Source: Saccharothrix carnea (GTDB lineage Bacteria; Actinomycetota; Actinomycetes; Mycobacteriales; Pseudonocardiaceae). From it: a DNA stretch of 64,000 bases. The position numbers and the translations under genes are program-made. The stretch is taken from NCBI RefSeq assembly GCF_003014735.1, contig NZ_PYAX01000007.1:372001-436000 (forward strand), given 5' to 3'. Numbering within the stretch: the stretch's first letter is position 1; each line of letters opens with the position of its first letter. This document shows positions 24,062-32,703 of the stretch, piece by piece. The notes beneath the pieces were generated by a model. The model had not been told where the DNA came from and made no database searches. It worked only from the letters and a program-made list of their open reading frames with translations.

Positions 24062-25152
24062 CGTTCAGCAGGAAGCTCCCGGACTTCCCCTGGGACTCGC
24101 TGGCCGACCACGCCGCCAAGGCGCGCGCGCACCCCGGCGGCGTGGTCGACCTGTCGATCGGCACGCCGGTGGACCCGGTCCCGGAGCTGATCCGGGACGC
24201 CCTCGGCGCGGTCGCCGACGAGCCCGGCTACCCGACCACGCACGGCACGCCCGCGTTGCGCGAGGCGGTCGTCGGCGCGTTGGCGCGGCGGCACGGCGTG
24301 GTCGGGCTCGACCCGGTGGCGGTGCTGCCGACCATCGGGTCGAAGGAGCTGGTGGCGTGGCTGCCGACGTTGCTCGGCCTCGGGCCGGGTGACGTGGTGG
24401 CCATCCCGGCGCTGGCGTACCCGACGTACGAGGTGGGCGCGCGGCTGGCGGGTGCCGCGGTGGTGCGGCTGGCCGATGGCGAGCCGCCGCCGGCCGGGAC
24501 GTCTCTGGTGTGGCTGAACTCGCCGTCCAACCCGACCGGTCGGGTGCTGTCGGAGTCGCGGTTGGCGCGGGCGGTGGCCGACGCGCGGGCGGTGGGTGCG
24601 GTCGTCGCGTCCGACGAGTGCTACCTGGCGTTGGCGTGGACGGCGTCGCCGGTGTCCGTGCTGCTGCCTTCGGTGAACGGGGGTTCGCTGGACGGTGTGC
24701 TCGCCGTGCACTCGTTGTCGAAGTCGTCCAGCCTGGCCGGGTACCGGGCGGGGTTCGTGACGGGTGATCCGGCGTTGGTGGCGTCGTTGCTGGAGGTGCG
24801 CAAGCACGCGGGGATGATCGTGCCGCGGCCCGTGCAGGCGGCGATCACGGCGGCTCTGAACGACGACGCGCACGTGGCCGAGCAGCGTGAGCGTTATCGG
24901 GCGCGGCGTGACGTGCTGCTGCCCGCGTTGACGGCGGCGGGCTTCACCGTGGACCACTCCGAGGCGGGCCTGTACCTGTGGTCGACCCGTGGCGGCGAAC
25001 CCGCCTGGGACACCGTCGCCTGGCTGGCCGACCGCGGCATCCTGGCCGCCCCGGGCACGTTCTACGGCCCGACCGGCGACCGCCACGTCCGCATCGCCCT
25101 GACCGCCACCGACTCCGCCATCACCACCGCCGCCACCCGCCTCACCCCCTGA
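24058..25152 (+). CDS. dapC: Succinyl-diaminopimelate aminotransferase DapC
   Basis: A 364-residue PLP-dependent class I/II aminotransferase that forms N-succinyl-LL-diaminopimelate for lysine and peptidoglycan synthesis. Conserved elements are [25 protein letters not shown], the SDECY strand and the PLP lysine in [16 protein letters not shown] 24058 overlaps the ferredoxin stop (GTGA). dapD and dapE lie just beyond, giving three consecutive steps of the succinylase branch in one locus. The 3' end runs into the palindromic array. Confidence 0.85.
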   Translation: MTFSRKLPDFPWDSLADHAAKARAHPGGVVDLSIGTPVDPVPELIRDALGAVADEPGYPTTHGTPALREAVVGALARRHGVVGLDPVAVLPTIGSKELVAWLPTLLGLGPGDVVAIPALAYPTYEVGARLAGAAVVRLADGEPPPAGTSLVWLNSPSNPTGRVLSESRLARAVADARAVGAVVASDECYLALAWTASPVSVLLPSVNGGSLDGVLAVHSLSKSSSLAGYRAGFVTGDPALVASLLEVRKHAGMIVPRPVQAAITAALNDDAHVAEQRERYRARRDVLLPALTAAGFTVDHSEAGLYLWSTRGGEPAWDTVAWLADRGILAAPGTFYGPTGDRHVRIALTATDSAITTAATRLTP

Positions 25153-25342
25153 CCCGAGAGTCGTACGTTCACGCCGCGAGAGTCCAACGCTCACGGCACC
25201 TGAATTCAACGCTCGGACCGACCAGCCGGTATGCCGAATGTTGAACTCAGGTGCGCTGAACGTTGGACTCTCGCGTTCCGAGCGTTGGACTCACGCGGCG
25301 CGAGCGTTGGACTCTCGCGCGCTGAACGTACGACTCTCGCGG
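25153..25342. repeat. 190-bp palindromic array, second copy of the family
   Basis: Fills the entire gap between the dapC and dapD stops. The left arm has three units (CGAGAGTCGTACGTTCA, CGAGAGTCCAACGCTCA, CCTGAATTCAACGCTCGG). The right arm, read on the other strand, has five: the same three plus two extra CGTGAGTCC/CGAGAGTCC units. The arms therefore pair but are unequal, as if units were gained on one side. Same unit type and same setting as 8013-8204. Confidence 0.85.
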
Positions 25343-26314
25343 TCAGTCGTTGGAGTGGAGGGCGGCGTTCAGGGCGACGCCCTGGCCCTTGCGGGGCAGG
25401 ACCTTGACGACGCCGGTGGTCGAGTCGCGGAGGAACAGCAGGCCCGACATGCCCGACAGCTGGCCGGCCTTGACCACGGCGCCGTCCGCGCCGGTGACCT
25501 TGGTGCCGGCGGTGATGTAGAGGCCGGCCTCCACCACGCAGTCGTCGCCGAGCGAGATGCCCAGGCCGCCGTTCGCGCCGATCAGGCAGCGCTCGCCGAC
25601 CGAGATGACCTGCTTTCCACCACCGGACAGGGTGCCCATGATCGACGCGCCGCCGCCGACGTCCGAGCCGTCACCGACCACGACACCGGCCGAGATGCGG
25701 CCCTCCACCATGGACGCGCCGAGCGTGCCCGCGTTGAAGTTCACGAAACCCTCGTGCATCACGGTCGTCCCGGACGCCAGGTGCGCACCCAACCGCACCC
25801 GGTCCGCGTCGGCGATCCGCACGCCGGACGGCACCACGTAGTCGACCATCCGGGGGAACTTGTCGATCCCGTACACGGTGACCGGCCCACGCCCGCGCAG
25901 CCGCAGCCGGGTCTGCTCGAACCCCTCCACCGCGCACGGACCGAAGTTCGTCCACACCACGTTGTTGAGCAGCCCGAACACGCCGTCGAGGTTCGCGCCG
26001 TGCGGCCGCACGAGCCGCGACGACAGCAGGTGCAGCCGCAGCCACACGTCGTAGGTGGTGGTGGGCGCGTCGTCCAGCGACCCGATGCCGACCCGGACGC
26101 CGACGACCTCGACGTCACGTTCGGCGTCCACGCCGAGCTGCTTGGCGGCGGCCTCGCCGAGCGCGGCCGAGACCTCCGCGGACGACAGCAGCGCCACACC
26201 GGGCTCCGAGTCCCCGAGGGACGGCGACGGGAACCACGTGTCCAGCACAGCGCCGGTAGGGGTGACGGTGGCGAGTCCGACGCCGTACGCGCCGGTGGGG
26301 TTTGCGGTGCTCAC
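25343..26314 (-). CDS. dapD: Tetrahydrodipicolinate N-succinyltransferase DapD
   Basis: A 323-residue enzyme using succinyl-CoA to acylate tetrahydrodipicolinate. The actinobacterial DapD length is about 317-330. A left-handed beta-helix (hexapeptide repeats) occupies residues about 165-290, e.g. [33 protein letters not shown] and [15 protein letters not shown]. The active trimer binds at adjacent faces. GTG 26314 lies 26 bp from the divergent dapE start; TACCGT 8 nt upstream suggests a leaderless message. Convergent with dapC across the repeat array. Confidence 0.9.
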   Translation of the reverse strand: MSTANPTGAYGVGLATVTPTGAVLDTWFPSPSLGDSEPGVALLSSAEVSAALGEAAAKQLGVDAERDVEVVGVRVGIGSLDDAPTTTYDVWLRLHLLSSRLVRPHGANLDGVFGLLNNVVWTNFGPCAVEGFEQTRLRLRGRGPVTVYGIDKFPRMVDYVVPSGVRIADADRVRLGAHLASGTTVMHEGFVNFNAGTLGASMVEGRISAGVVVGDGSDVGGGASIMGTLSGGGKQVISVGERCLIGANGGLGISLGDDCVVEAGLYITAGTKVTGADGAVVKAGQLSGMSGLLFLRDSTTGVVKVLPRKGQGVALNAALHSND

Positions 26315-26331
26315 GGGTGTCAACGGTAACG
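26302..26331 (+). promoter_or_regulatory. dapE promoter overlapping the dapD start
   Basis: TTGCGG (26302-26307), an 18-bp spacer and TAACGT (26326-26331), then 8 nt to dapE GTG. The -35 box is inside the dapD coding region, and the -10 boxes of both genes (dapD TACCGT, 26327-26322 on the minus strand) overlap. Firing of one should exclude the other. Confidence 0.5.
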
Positions 26332-26339
26332 TGCGCCGG

Positions 26340-27419
26340 GTGGCCGACACCTTGCACCTCGCCGCCGATCCCGTCGAGCTGACCGCCGCGCTGGTCGACA
26401 CGCCCAGCGTCTCCGGCGACGAAGCCCTCATCGCCGACCTCGTCGAACGGTCCCTCAAGGAGCAGACCGCCCTGGAGGTCACCCGATCCGGCAACGCCGT
26501 GCTGGCCCGCACGAACCTCGGCCGCCCGTCCCGCGTCGTGCTCGCCGGCCACCTCGACACCGTGCCGATCAACGACAACCTGCCGTCCCGCCTGGAGGAC
26601 GGCGTCCTGCACGGCTGCGGCACCGTCGACATGAAGGGTGGTGACGCGGTGATGCTGCACCTCGCCGCCACCGTCACCGACCCGCGCCACGACCTCACGT
26701 TCGTCTTCTACGACTGCGAGGAGGTCGAAGCCGTCCGCAACGGCCTGGGCCGGATCGAGCGCGAGCTGCCCGAGTGGCTGGACGGCGACCTGGCGATCGT
26801 GTGCGAGCCGTCCAACGGCACGATCGAGGCCGGCTGCCAGGGCACGATGCGCGTCGACGTCCGCACGGAGGGCGTCCGCGCCCACACCGCCCGCGGCTGG
26901 ATGGGCGTGAACGCGATCCACGCCATCGGTGACGCCCTGCGCCGCCTGGAGGCCTACGAGCCGCGCCAGGTCGAGATCGACGGCTGCCTGTACCGCGAGG
27001 GCCTCCAAGCCGTGAAGATCGGCGGCGGGGTCGCGGGCAACGTCGTGCCGGACGAGGCCGTGCTGACCGTCAACCACCGCTTCGCCCCCGACCGCACGCC
27101 CGAGCAGGCCGAGCAGCACCTGCGCGAGGTGTTCGCGGGCTACGAGGTCACGGTCACCGACAGCTCACCGGGCGCCCTGCCCGGCCTGGCCGCGCCGACC
27201 ACCCGTGAACTGGTCGAAGCCGCCGGCGGCACCCCCGTCGCCAAGCTCGGCTGGACCGACGTGGCCCGTTTCGCGGCGCTCGGCATGCCCGCGGTGAACT
27301 TCGGACCGGGCGACCCGACGTTGGCGCACACCCGGCAGGAGAACGTCCCGGTGAACCAGATCCACCAGTGCGTGGAAGTCCTGCGCCGCTTCCTGAGCCA
27401 CGACACCACGCGCCACTAG
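26340..27419 (+). CDS. dapE: Succinyl-diaminopimelate desuccinylase DapE
   Basis: A 359-residue M20 zinc peptidase-fold enzyme that hydrolyses N-succinyl-LL-DAP. Metal ligands are in [18 protein letters not shown] and YDCEEVE, followed by [16 protein letters not shown] and the dimerisation domain RAHTARGW. The length matches Rv1202. GTG 26340 follows a -10 box; GTG 26331 in frame is less likely because it overlaps that box. The divergent pairing with dapD keeps the two sequential steps together. Confidence 0.92.
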   Translation: MADTLHLAADPVELTAALVDTPSVSGDEALIADLVERSLKEQTALEVTRSGNAVLARTNLGRPSRVVLAGHLDTVPINDNLPSRLEDGVLHGCGTVDMKGGDAVMLHLAATVTDPRHDLTFVFYDCEEVEAVRNGLGRIERELPEWLDGDLAIVCEPSNGTIEAGCQGTMRVDVRTEGVRAHTARGWMGVNAIHAIGDALRRLEAYEPRQVEIDGCLYREGLQAVKIGGGVAGNVVPDEAVLTVNHRFAPDRTPEQAEQHLREVFAGYEVTVTDSSPGALPGLAAPTTRELVEAAGGTPVAKLGWTDVARFAALGMPAVNFGPGDPTLAHTRQENVPVNQIHQCVEVLRRFLSHDTTRH

Positions 27420-27429
27420 ACTCCCGGCA

Positions 27430-28194
27430 ATGACGGACAGCGTGGACGAGCACCCCAAGGAGAAGCAGCGCGGACCGGTCGTCCTGCGCCGCGGGCGCCG
27501 CGACGAGCTGACCACCACCGACCAGCGGCTGCTGGACTCGCGCGGACCGAGCGCCTGGGTGCACACCGACCCGTGGCGGGTGCTGCGGATCCAGGCGGAG
27601 TTCGTCGAGGGTTTCGGCGCGTTGGCCGAGGTGCCGAGCGCGGTGACCGTGTTCGGGTCGGCCCGCACCGGCCGTGACCACCCCGAGTACGAGATCGGCC
27701 GCAAGCTCGGCGGCGCGCTGGCCGAGGCCGGGTTCGCGGTGATCACCGGCGGCGGTCCGGGTGCGATGGAGGCGGTCAACCGGGGCTGCTCGGAGGCGGG
27801 CGGGTTCTCCATCGGCCTCGGCATCGAGCTGCCGTTCGAGCAGGGCCTGAACCCGTGGGTCGACCTGGGCGTGAACTTCCGATACTTCTTCGTGCGCAAG
27901 ACCATGTTCATCAAGTACTCGCAGGCGTTCATCTGCCTGCCGGGCGGGTTCGGCACGCTGGACGAGCTGTTCGAGGCGTTGACCCTGGTGCAGACGAAGA
28001 AGGTCACCAAGTTCCCGGTGGTGCTGTTCGGCAAGGCCTACTGGCAGGGCCTGTACGACTGGGTGCGCGACTCGGTGCTGGCCAGCGGCAAGGTCAGCGA
28101 GAAGGACCTGGACCTGCTGTACCTGACCGACGACATCGACGACGCGGTGCGCGTGGTGAACGACGCGCACAAGGCCTGGGCGGACGCGCATTGA
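27430..28194 (+). CDS. LOG-family protein (long form)
   Basis: A 254-residue lysine-decarboxylase-like/TIGR00730 protein. The nucleotide site is ITGGGPGAMEAVNRG (GGGxGxME type) and the signature is CLPGGFGTLDELFEALT (PGGxGTxxE). The N-terminal 60 residues form an extension. Family members hydrolyse nucleoside 5'-monophosphates at the N-glycosidic bond (cytokinin-activating LOG enzymes); the bacterial substrate is uncertain. Followed at once by a second, shorter LOG gene (TTGA overlap), as in mycobacteria near Rv1205. Confidence 0.85.
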   Translation: MTDSVDEHPKEKQRGPVVLRRGRRDELTTTDQRLLDSRGPSAWVHTDPWRVLRIQAEFVEGFGALAEVPSAVTVFGSARTGRDHPEYEIGRKLGGALAEAGFAVITGGGPGAMEAVNRGCSEAGGFSIGLGIELPFEQGLNPWVDLGVNFRYFFVRKTMFIKYSQAFICLPGGFGTLDELFEALTLVQTKKVTKFPVVLFGKAYWQGLYDWVRDSVLASGKVSEKDLDLLYLTDDIDDAVRVVNDAHKAWADAH

Positions 28195-28727
28195 CCACGG
28201 TGACGGTGTACTGCGGGTCGTTGAAGACGGTCCCGGACAGCTACCTGGAGCTCGCGGCCGAGGTGGGCAGGCGCATCGCGGCCCGCGGCTGGTCGCTGAC
28301 GTGGGGCGGTGGCCGCACGTCGATGATGGGCGAGGTGGCGCGGGCGGCCCGTGAGGGTGGCGCCCGCACCACCGGCGTGATCCCGCGCGGCCTGGTGGAC
28401 CGCGAGGTCGCCGACTCCGACGCCGACGAGCTGCTCGTCGTGGACACCATGCGCGACCGCAAGGCGTTGATGGAGGCGCACGGCGACGCGTTCCTGGCGT
28501 TGCCCGGCGGCATCGGCACGTGCGAGGAGCTGTTCGAGGTCTGGACGTCCCGCGTGCTGGCCATGCACGCCAAGCCGGTGGTCCTGCTGGACGTCGACGG
28601 CCACTACCGCGGCCTGATCGCGTGGCTGGAGGAGTTGCGCGAACGCGGGTTCGTGTCCCGGTTCGCGCTCGACTCCCTCGTCGTCACCGATGACGTGGAC
28701 ACGGCGTTGGACGCCTGCGGTGTTTGA
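28191..28727 (+). CDS. LOG-family protein (short form)
   Basis: A 178-residue paralogue of the preceding gene, with the core LTWGGGRTSMMGEVARAA and PGGIGTCEELFE motifs, i.e. the full catalytic pair of the LOG family. TTG 28191 overlaps the upstream stop; GTG 28200 is an alternative. Two LOG proteins in tandem could form hetero-oligomers or act on different nucleotides. It corresponds in position and size to Rv1205. Confidence 0.85.
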   Translation: MTTVTVYCGSLKTVPDSYLELAAEVGRRIAARGWSLTWGGGRTSMMGEVARAAREGGARTTGVIPRGLVDREVADSDADELLVVDTMRDRKALMEAHGDAFLALPGGIGTCEELFEVWTSRVLAMHAKPVVLLDVDGHYRGLIAWLEELRERGFVSRFALDSLVVTDDVDTALDACGV

Positions 28728-28774
28728 TTGCCGCTGCTCCGCAGACGGCGGCTCGAACGACCGACGCGACCTCG

Positions 28775-29818
28775 CTAGCTGACCCGGGCCTCCTCCAGGC
28801 CACGGGCGGCGGCCAACCGGGCCGCCTCCTCGGCGAACATGTCCACGTCCAGCGGCACGAACGGCGAGACCTTCACGTCCAGCCGGGAGCCCGCGGCCTT
28901 GGCCTGCCAGGTGCCCAGGACCTCGCCGTCCACGAGCAGCGCGCCACGCCGTCCCAGGATGCGCCACACCTGCTTCTGGTGCGCCTTGTCCGGCACGAGC
29001 AGGTCGCGGTCGCGGGCGTTGAGGTAGGGGTCCAGCGGCGGCAGCAGCCGCACCACCTCGGGTTCCGGCGGGTTCTCGAACGCCTCGATCCGGTCGGCGG
29101 GCAACCACGCCCGCTTGGACACGGCCACCAGGTCGTCCGGCCAGGCGTCCTTGACCTCACGCACCGGCGCGCCGAAGTAGTGCGCCACCTCGGACGGCCC
29201 GGCGGGACCGTGCAGCCGCAGGTAGTCCGCGACCAGCGCCTCGAAACCCTCGCTCACGTCGGGCACCCCGCGCCGGCCCTCCAGCGGCACGAACGTGACC
29301 ACCTGCTCCGCCGGGTCGAACCGCAGCCCGGCCGGCAGCACGGCGAGGCGGAAGATCGGGTCCTGCACGTGCGTGGCGTCGCAGCCGCGGCACCAGCCGG
29401 TGACCTCCGGGCGCACCTTCCCGGTGAGCCGGGACGACGCCTCGCCCTTCGTCATCGGCTCCGCCACCACCTCGCGCAACGCCGACGCGACCTCGTGCAG
29501 CGCCGCGAGCCCGTCCGGCACCGGCGGCCGGTTCATCCGGGTCACCGCGTCGGCGTCGCTCAACGGCCACAACCGGGCCGCCAGCGCGGGCACCTCGTCG
29601 GCGCGGTGCCAGTGCGGCGCACCCCGCACGCTCCACGTGAGCGTGAACGCGTCGAGGTCGGGCACCCGGTCCAGGCGAGCGGCCAGCGCGGGCACCGCCG
29701 ACCGCTCCGAGTCCTGCAGGCCGAGGTCGAACACCCGCAGGTCCGCCGCGTCGGTGGTGGAGCGGTCGAACTGGTGCGCGGCGACCCGGTAGGCGATCAC
29801 CCGTTCCCGGTCAGCCAA
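28775..29818 (-). CDS. Winged-helix protein (HTH_42 / YcaQ-like)
   Basis: A 347-residue protein of the winged-helix DNA-binding/DUF1006 group: LTWSVRGAPHWHRADEVPAL near residue 65, VTFVPLEGRRGVPDV mid-protein and LPPLDPYLNARDR followed by KQVWRILGRRGALLVDGEVLGTW at the end are family hallmarks. Some members (AlkX, YcaQ) are DNA glycosylases acting on bulky or cross-linked bases, an unproven possibility here. Downstream partner of the DUF3224 gene by 8-nt overlap. Confidence 0.75.
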   Translation of the reverse strand: MADRERVIAYRVAAHQFDRSTTDAADLRVFDLGLQDSERSAVPALAARLDRVPDLDAFTLTWSVRGAPHWHRADEVPALAARLWPLSDADAVTRMNRPPVPDGLAALHEVASALREVVAEPMTKGEASSRLTGKVRPEVTGWCRGCDATHVQDPIFRLAVLPAGLRFDPAEQVVTFVPLEGRRGVPDVSEGFEALVADYLRLHGPAGPSEVAHYFGAPVREVKDAWPDDLVAVSKRAWLPADRIEAFENPPEPEVVRLLPPLDPYLNARDRDLLVPDKAHQKQVWRILGRRGALLVDGEVLGTWQAKAAGSRLDVKVSPFVPLDVDMFAEEAARLAAARGLEEARVS

Positions 29819-30182
29819 GGTCGTGGTCCAGGATGATCAGCTCGTGCTCCAGCCGGGCCGTGCCGGAGATCCCGGCCAGCTCACCGGTGCCCGAACCCGG
29901 CACGATGTGGCCCCAGAACTGCGCGTCCTCACCGGCCATGACCGCGCCGTGCTGCAGGACGAACGTCCCGGCCTTCCCGTCGACCGTGCCGACGAACCGC
30001 TCGGTGCCCACGTAGCCGGCCGAGCCGTCGGACGGCTGGCACATCGTCAGCTCGGCCGTGCTGGTGCCCTCCATGACACCGCTGTAGGCCTTGTCCACAA
30101 CCGCCCGGCCCAGCTGCGGCTCCGCGGAGTCGTAGACGGTCTGGTCCCACCGGGTGATCTTGAACGTCGACTTGGATTCCAT
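29811..30182 (-). CDS. DUF3224-family protein
   Basis: 123 residues forming a predicted beta-barrel. The start FKITRWDQTVYD, the centre STAELTMCQPSDGSAGYVGTE and the end FVLQHGAVMAGEDAQFWGHIVPGSGTGELAGISG are typical of DUF3224. These lipocalin-like cytoplasmic proteins have no known activity. It overlaps the winged-helix gene and is probably co-transcribed with it. Confidence 0.78.
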   Translation of the reverse strand: MESKSTFKITRWDQTVYDSAEPQLGRAVVDKAYSGVMEGTSTAELTMCQPSDGSAGYVGTERFVGTVDGKAGTFVLQHGAVMAGEDAQFWGHIVPGSGTGELAGISGTARLEHELIILDHDLG

Positions 30183-30217
30183 GCGCTGATCCTCGCAGCA
30201 AATCCTGCCAACCGCTG

Positions 30218-31714
30218 TCAGCTACCCCACGGGACCCGCAACCACGAGTCCGCGCCGAACGTCACCGACGATCCCAGCGCGCTCGATCCCCGGTACCGGG
30301 CGTCCACGGTGTCCACGACCAGCACCAGCCGGTTGCCCGCCGCCACGTTCCACACCACCGGCTCCAGGTCCAGGTCGACCGCACGCGTCCCCGTGCCGGC
30401 GACCGTCACCGCCTTGTGCGTGACCAGCGCACCCAACCCCAACGCGTTGACCTCGTACAAGTACGCGTAGAGCGTGGTCCGGGCACCGCTGGGCGTCACG
30501 GTCAGGTGCACCCGGGGCGTCCCGCTGACCGACGCGGACGTCCACTGCACCGGCCCGCGCCACACCGCCGCCGCGTTCCGGTCGATCAACGGCGTCGACA
30601 CGCCGACCGGCAGGTTCAGGAACCCCTGCAACGCCCCCGACACCATCACGGTCCCGCTCTCCGCGATGGTCGGCCACCCGGCACCGATCCGGTCCGCGCT
30701 CAACGGCACCGTGCTCGTCCGCCCGGTCGCCGCCGCCCAGGACGGGAACGCGCGCCAGCCGCCGCCGTTGTTCGGCTTGACCTGCACGGGCAGCTCGCGC
30801 TCGATGCCGTTCGCCGCGCCCTTGAGGTGGTGGTCGAACCAGCGCCCGACCGACGCCCAGATCTCGTTGGGCAACCCCGCCGCGCCGAACAGCTCCGCCG
30901 TCGCGTGGTCACCGGGCGAGAGCATCAACCGCTTCGGCCCGGTCAGCGCGCCGAAGAAGTCCGTGATCTGGCTCGGCGCGAACAGCCCGTCGTTCCACGC
31001 GTTGCCGATCATCACCGCGGCCTTGATGGACGACACGTGCGTCGCCGGCGAGCGCGGCGGCGAGATCGGCAGCACGTCCTCGAACCGGTTCTCCCGGTAG
31101 GCGGCCTCCGCCTCGCGCAGCACCGGACCCGGCCGCCCGGTCAGCTTCCCGGCCGCCAGCAGCAGCTCGACCGCCTGCGCGCTCACGGTCTCGTTCGGGT
31201 ACAGCGAGCGCGCCAGGTCGGTCCACGTGCTCAGCGCCGCCACCGCCCTGATCCGCGGGTCGCGTGCCGCGGCCAGCAGGGACTGGCCCGCGCCGTACGA
31301 GATACCGCCGACGCCGATCCGCGCCGGGTCGCCACCGGCGTGCGCGAGGCCCCAGTCGATCACCCGGCTGACGTCCGCGACGGTGTCCGGGCCGGCCACG
31401 TCGATCTCGCCCGCCGAGTCGTAGAACCCGCGGGAGGTGTAGCTGATCACCGAGTACCCGGACTCGTAGGCCAGCTTGGCCGCCGCGCCGACGTACTCGA
31501 TGTTGTTCACGCCCCAGCTCGACGGGAGCACGATCAGCGGGAACGGCCCGCTGCCGCGCCCGGTCGGCGTGACGACGAAGGCCTTGAGCGGCGTGCCGCC
31601 CTCGCCGGGGATGCTCTGGTACGCCACCGCGAAGCCGGGCGCGGCCTGAGCGGCGGGTGGTGCCACCGTGAGCGCCACCAGAGCGGCGAGCAGCAGGGGA
31701 AGTGATCGGCGCAC
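30218..31714 (-). CDS. Secreted X-Pro dipeptidyl-peptidase-like hydrolase
   Basis: A 498-residue exported alpha/beta hydrolase: signal peptide at residues 1-26 (VRRSLPLLLAALVALTVAPP, then AAQAAPG). The catalytic Ser is in GVGGISYGAGQ, the Asp is probably in GNAWNDGLF and the His in SPGDHATAE. A C-terminal jelly-roll domain typical of the CocE/NonD/PepX group ends RLVLVVDTVDARYRG. It cleaves X-Pro dipeptides or esters outside the cell (family range). AAGGAGG precedes GTG 31714, which I prefer over ATG 31744. Confidence 0.82.
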   Translation of the reverse strand: MRRSLPLLLAALVALTVAPPAAQAAPGFAVAYQSIPGEGGTPLKAFVVTPTGRGSGPFPLIVLPSSWGVNNIEYVGAAAKLAYESGYSVISYTSRGFYDSAGEIDVAGPDTVADVSRVIDWGLAHAGGDPARIGVGGISYGAGQSLLAAARDPRIRAVAALSTWTDLARSLYPNETVSAQAVELLLAAGKLTGRPGPVLREAEAAYRENRFEDVLPISPPRSPATHVSSIKAAVMIGNAWNDGLFAPSQITDFFGALTGPKRLMLSPGDHATAELFGAAGLPNEIWASVGRWFDHHLKGAANGIERELPVQVKPNNGGGWRAFPSWAAATGRTSTVPLSADRIGAGWPTIAESGTVMVSGALQGFLNLPVGVSTPLIDRNAAAVWRGPVQWTSASVSGTPRVHLTVTPSGARTTLYAYLYEVNALGLGALVTHKAVTVAGTGTRAVDLDLEPVVWNVAAGNRLVLVVDTVDARYRGSSALGSSVTFGADSWLRVPWGS

Positions 31715-31752
31715 GAGGTCCTCCTTGACCGTGACCGGGATCACGCAGGGTG

Positions 31753-31781
31753 TTACCGGCGAGTAAACACGAAACTTACTC
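31753..31781. promoter_or_regulatory. Nested palindromes upstream of the secreted hydrolase
   Basis: TTACCGGCGAGTAA (31753-31766) is an inverted repeat. Its GAGTAA also pairs with TTACTC at 31776-31781. The three half-sites sit between the divergent hydrolase and folP2 genes and suggest an operator of a TetR- or GntR-type regulator, identity unknown. Confidence 0.4.
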
Positions 31782-31833
31782 TGCAGTAGCAGAAGTCTGT
31801 GACGCAGCTCACCTTCGCGTCGGACGTGGCACG

Positions 31834-32703
31834 ATGCCGGTCATGCGGTTCGGTTCACGAGAGGTCGCCGGGGATCGCGCGCTGGTGATGGCGATCGTCA
31901 ACCGGACGCGCGATTCCTTCTACGACCGCGGCGCGACGTTCTCCGACGACGCCGCCATGGCCGCGGTGGACCGGGCGGTCCACGACGGCGCGGACATCGT
32001 CGACATCGGCGGCGTGAAGGCCGGGTCCAAGGGCGAGGTGGTGGACGCCGCCGAGGAGGCGCGGCGGGTCGTGCCGTTCGTCGCCGCGGTCCGCGAACGG
32101 CACCCCGGCCTGGTGATCAGCGTCGACACGTGGCGGCACGAAGTGGGCCGCGCGGTGTGCGAGGTGGGCGCGGACCTGATCAACGACACGTGGGCGGGCG
32201 CGGACCCGGCGCTGGCGGAGGTGGCGGCGGAGTTCGGCGTCGGCATCGTCTGCTCGCACACCGGCGGCCTCGAACCGCGCACCGACCCGCACCGCGTCCG
32301 GTACGCCGACGTGGTGGCGTCCGTCACGGCGGAACTGGTCGAGCGGGCCGAGCGGATGGTCGCGCTGGGCGTGCCGGCGGAGGGCGTGCTGATCGACCCG
32401 ACCCACGACTTCGGCAAGAACACCTGGCACGGCCTGGAACTGCTGCGGCGGCTGGACGAGCTGGTGGCCACGGGCTGGCCGGTGCTGATGGCGTTGTCGA
32501 ACAAGGACTTCGTCGGCGAGACCCTGGGCGCCGAGTTGGAGGACCGGGTCGACGGCACGCTCGCCGCGACGTCCGTGGCCGCGTGGTCGGGCGCGAAGGT
32601 GTTCCGGGCGCACCAGGTGCGGCAGACCAGGCGGGTGGTGGAGATGGTGGCGAGCATCGCGGGCACGCGTCCGCCCGCCCGGGTGCTGAGGGCGCTGGCC
32701 TGA
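31834..32703 (+). CDS. folP2: FolP2 (dihydropteroate synthase paralogue)
   Basis: A 289-residue TIM-barrel protein of the DHPS family. Where genuine DHPS has NVTPDSFSDGG, this has NRTRDSFYDRGATF, the FolP2-type change. GGVKAGSK replaces the usual GGxSTRP. Mycobacterial FolP2 lacks dihydropteroate synthase activity (established), so folate synthesis should not be assumed here. The order folP2-gpgS copies Rv1207-Rv1208, and the stop overlaps the gpgS ATG. ATG 31834 or 31843. Confidence 0.85.
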   Translation: MPVMRFGSREVAGDRALVMAIVNRTRDSFYDRGATFSDDAAMAAVDRAVHDGADIVDIGGVKAGSKGEVVDAAEEARRVVPFVAAVRERHPGLVISVDTWRHEVGRAVCEVGADLINDTWAGADPALAEVAAEFGVGIVCSHTGGLEPRTDPHRVRYADVVASVTAELVERAERMVALGVPAEGVLIDPTHDFGKNTWHGLELLRRLDELVATGWPVLMALSNKDFVGETLGAELEDRVDGTLAATSVAAWSGAKVFRAHQVRQTRRVVEMVASIAGTRPPARVLRALA

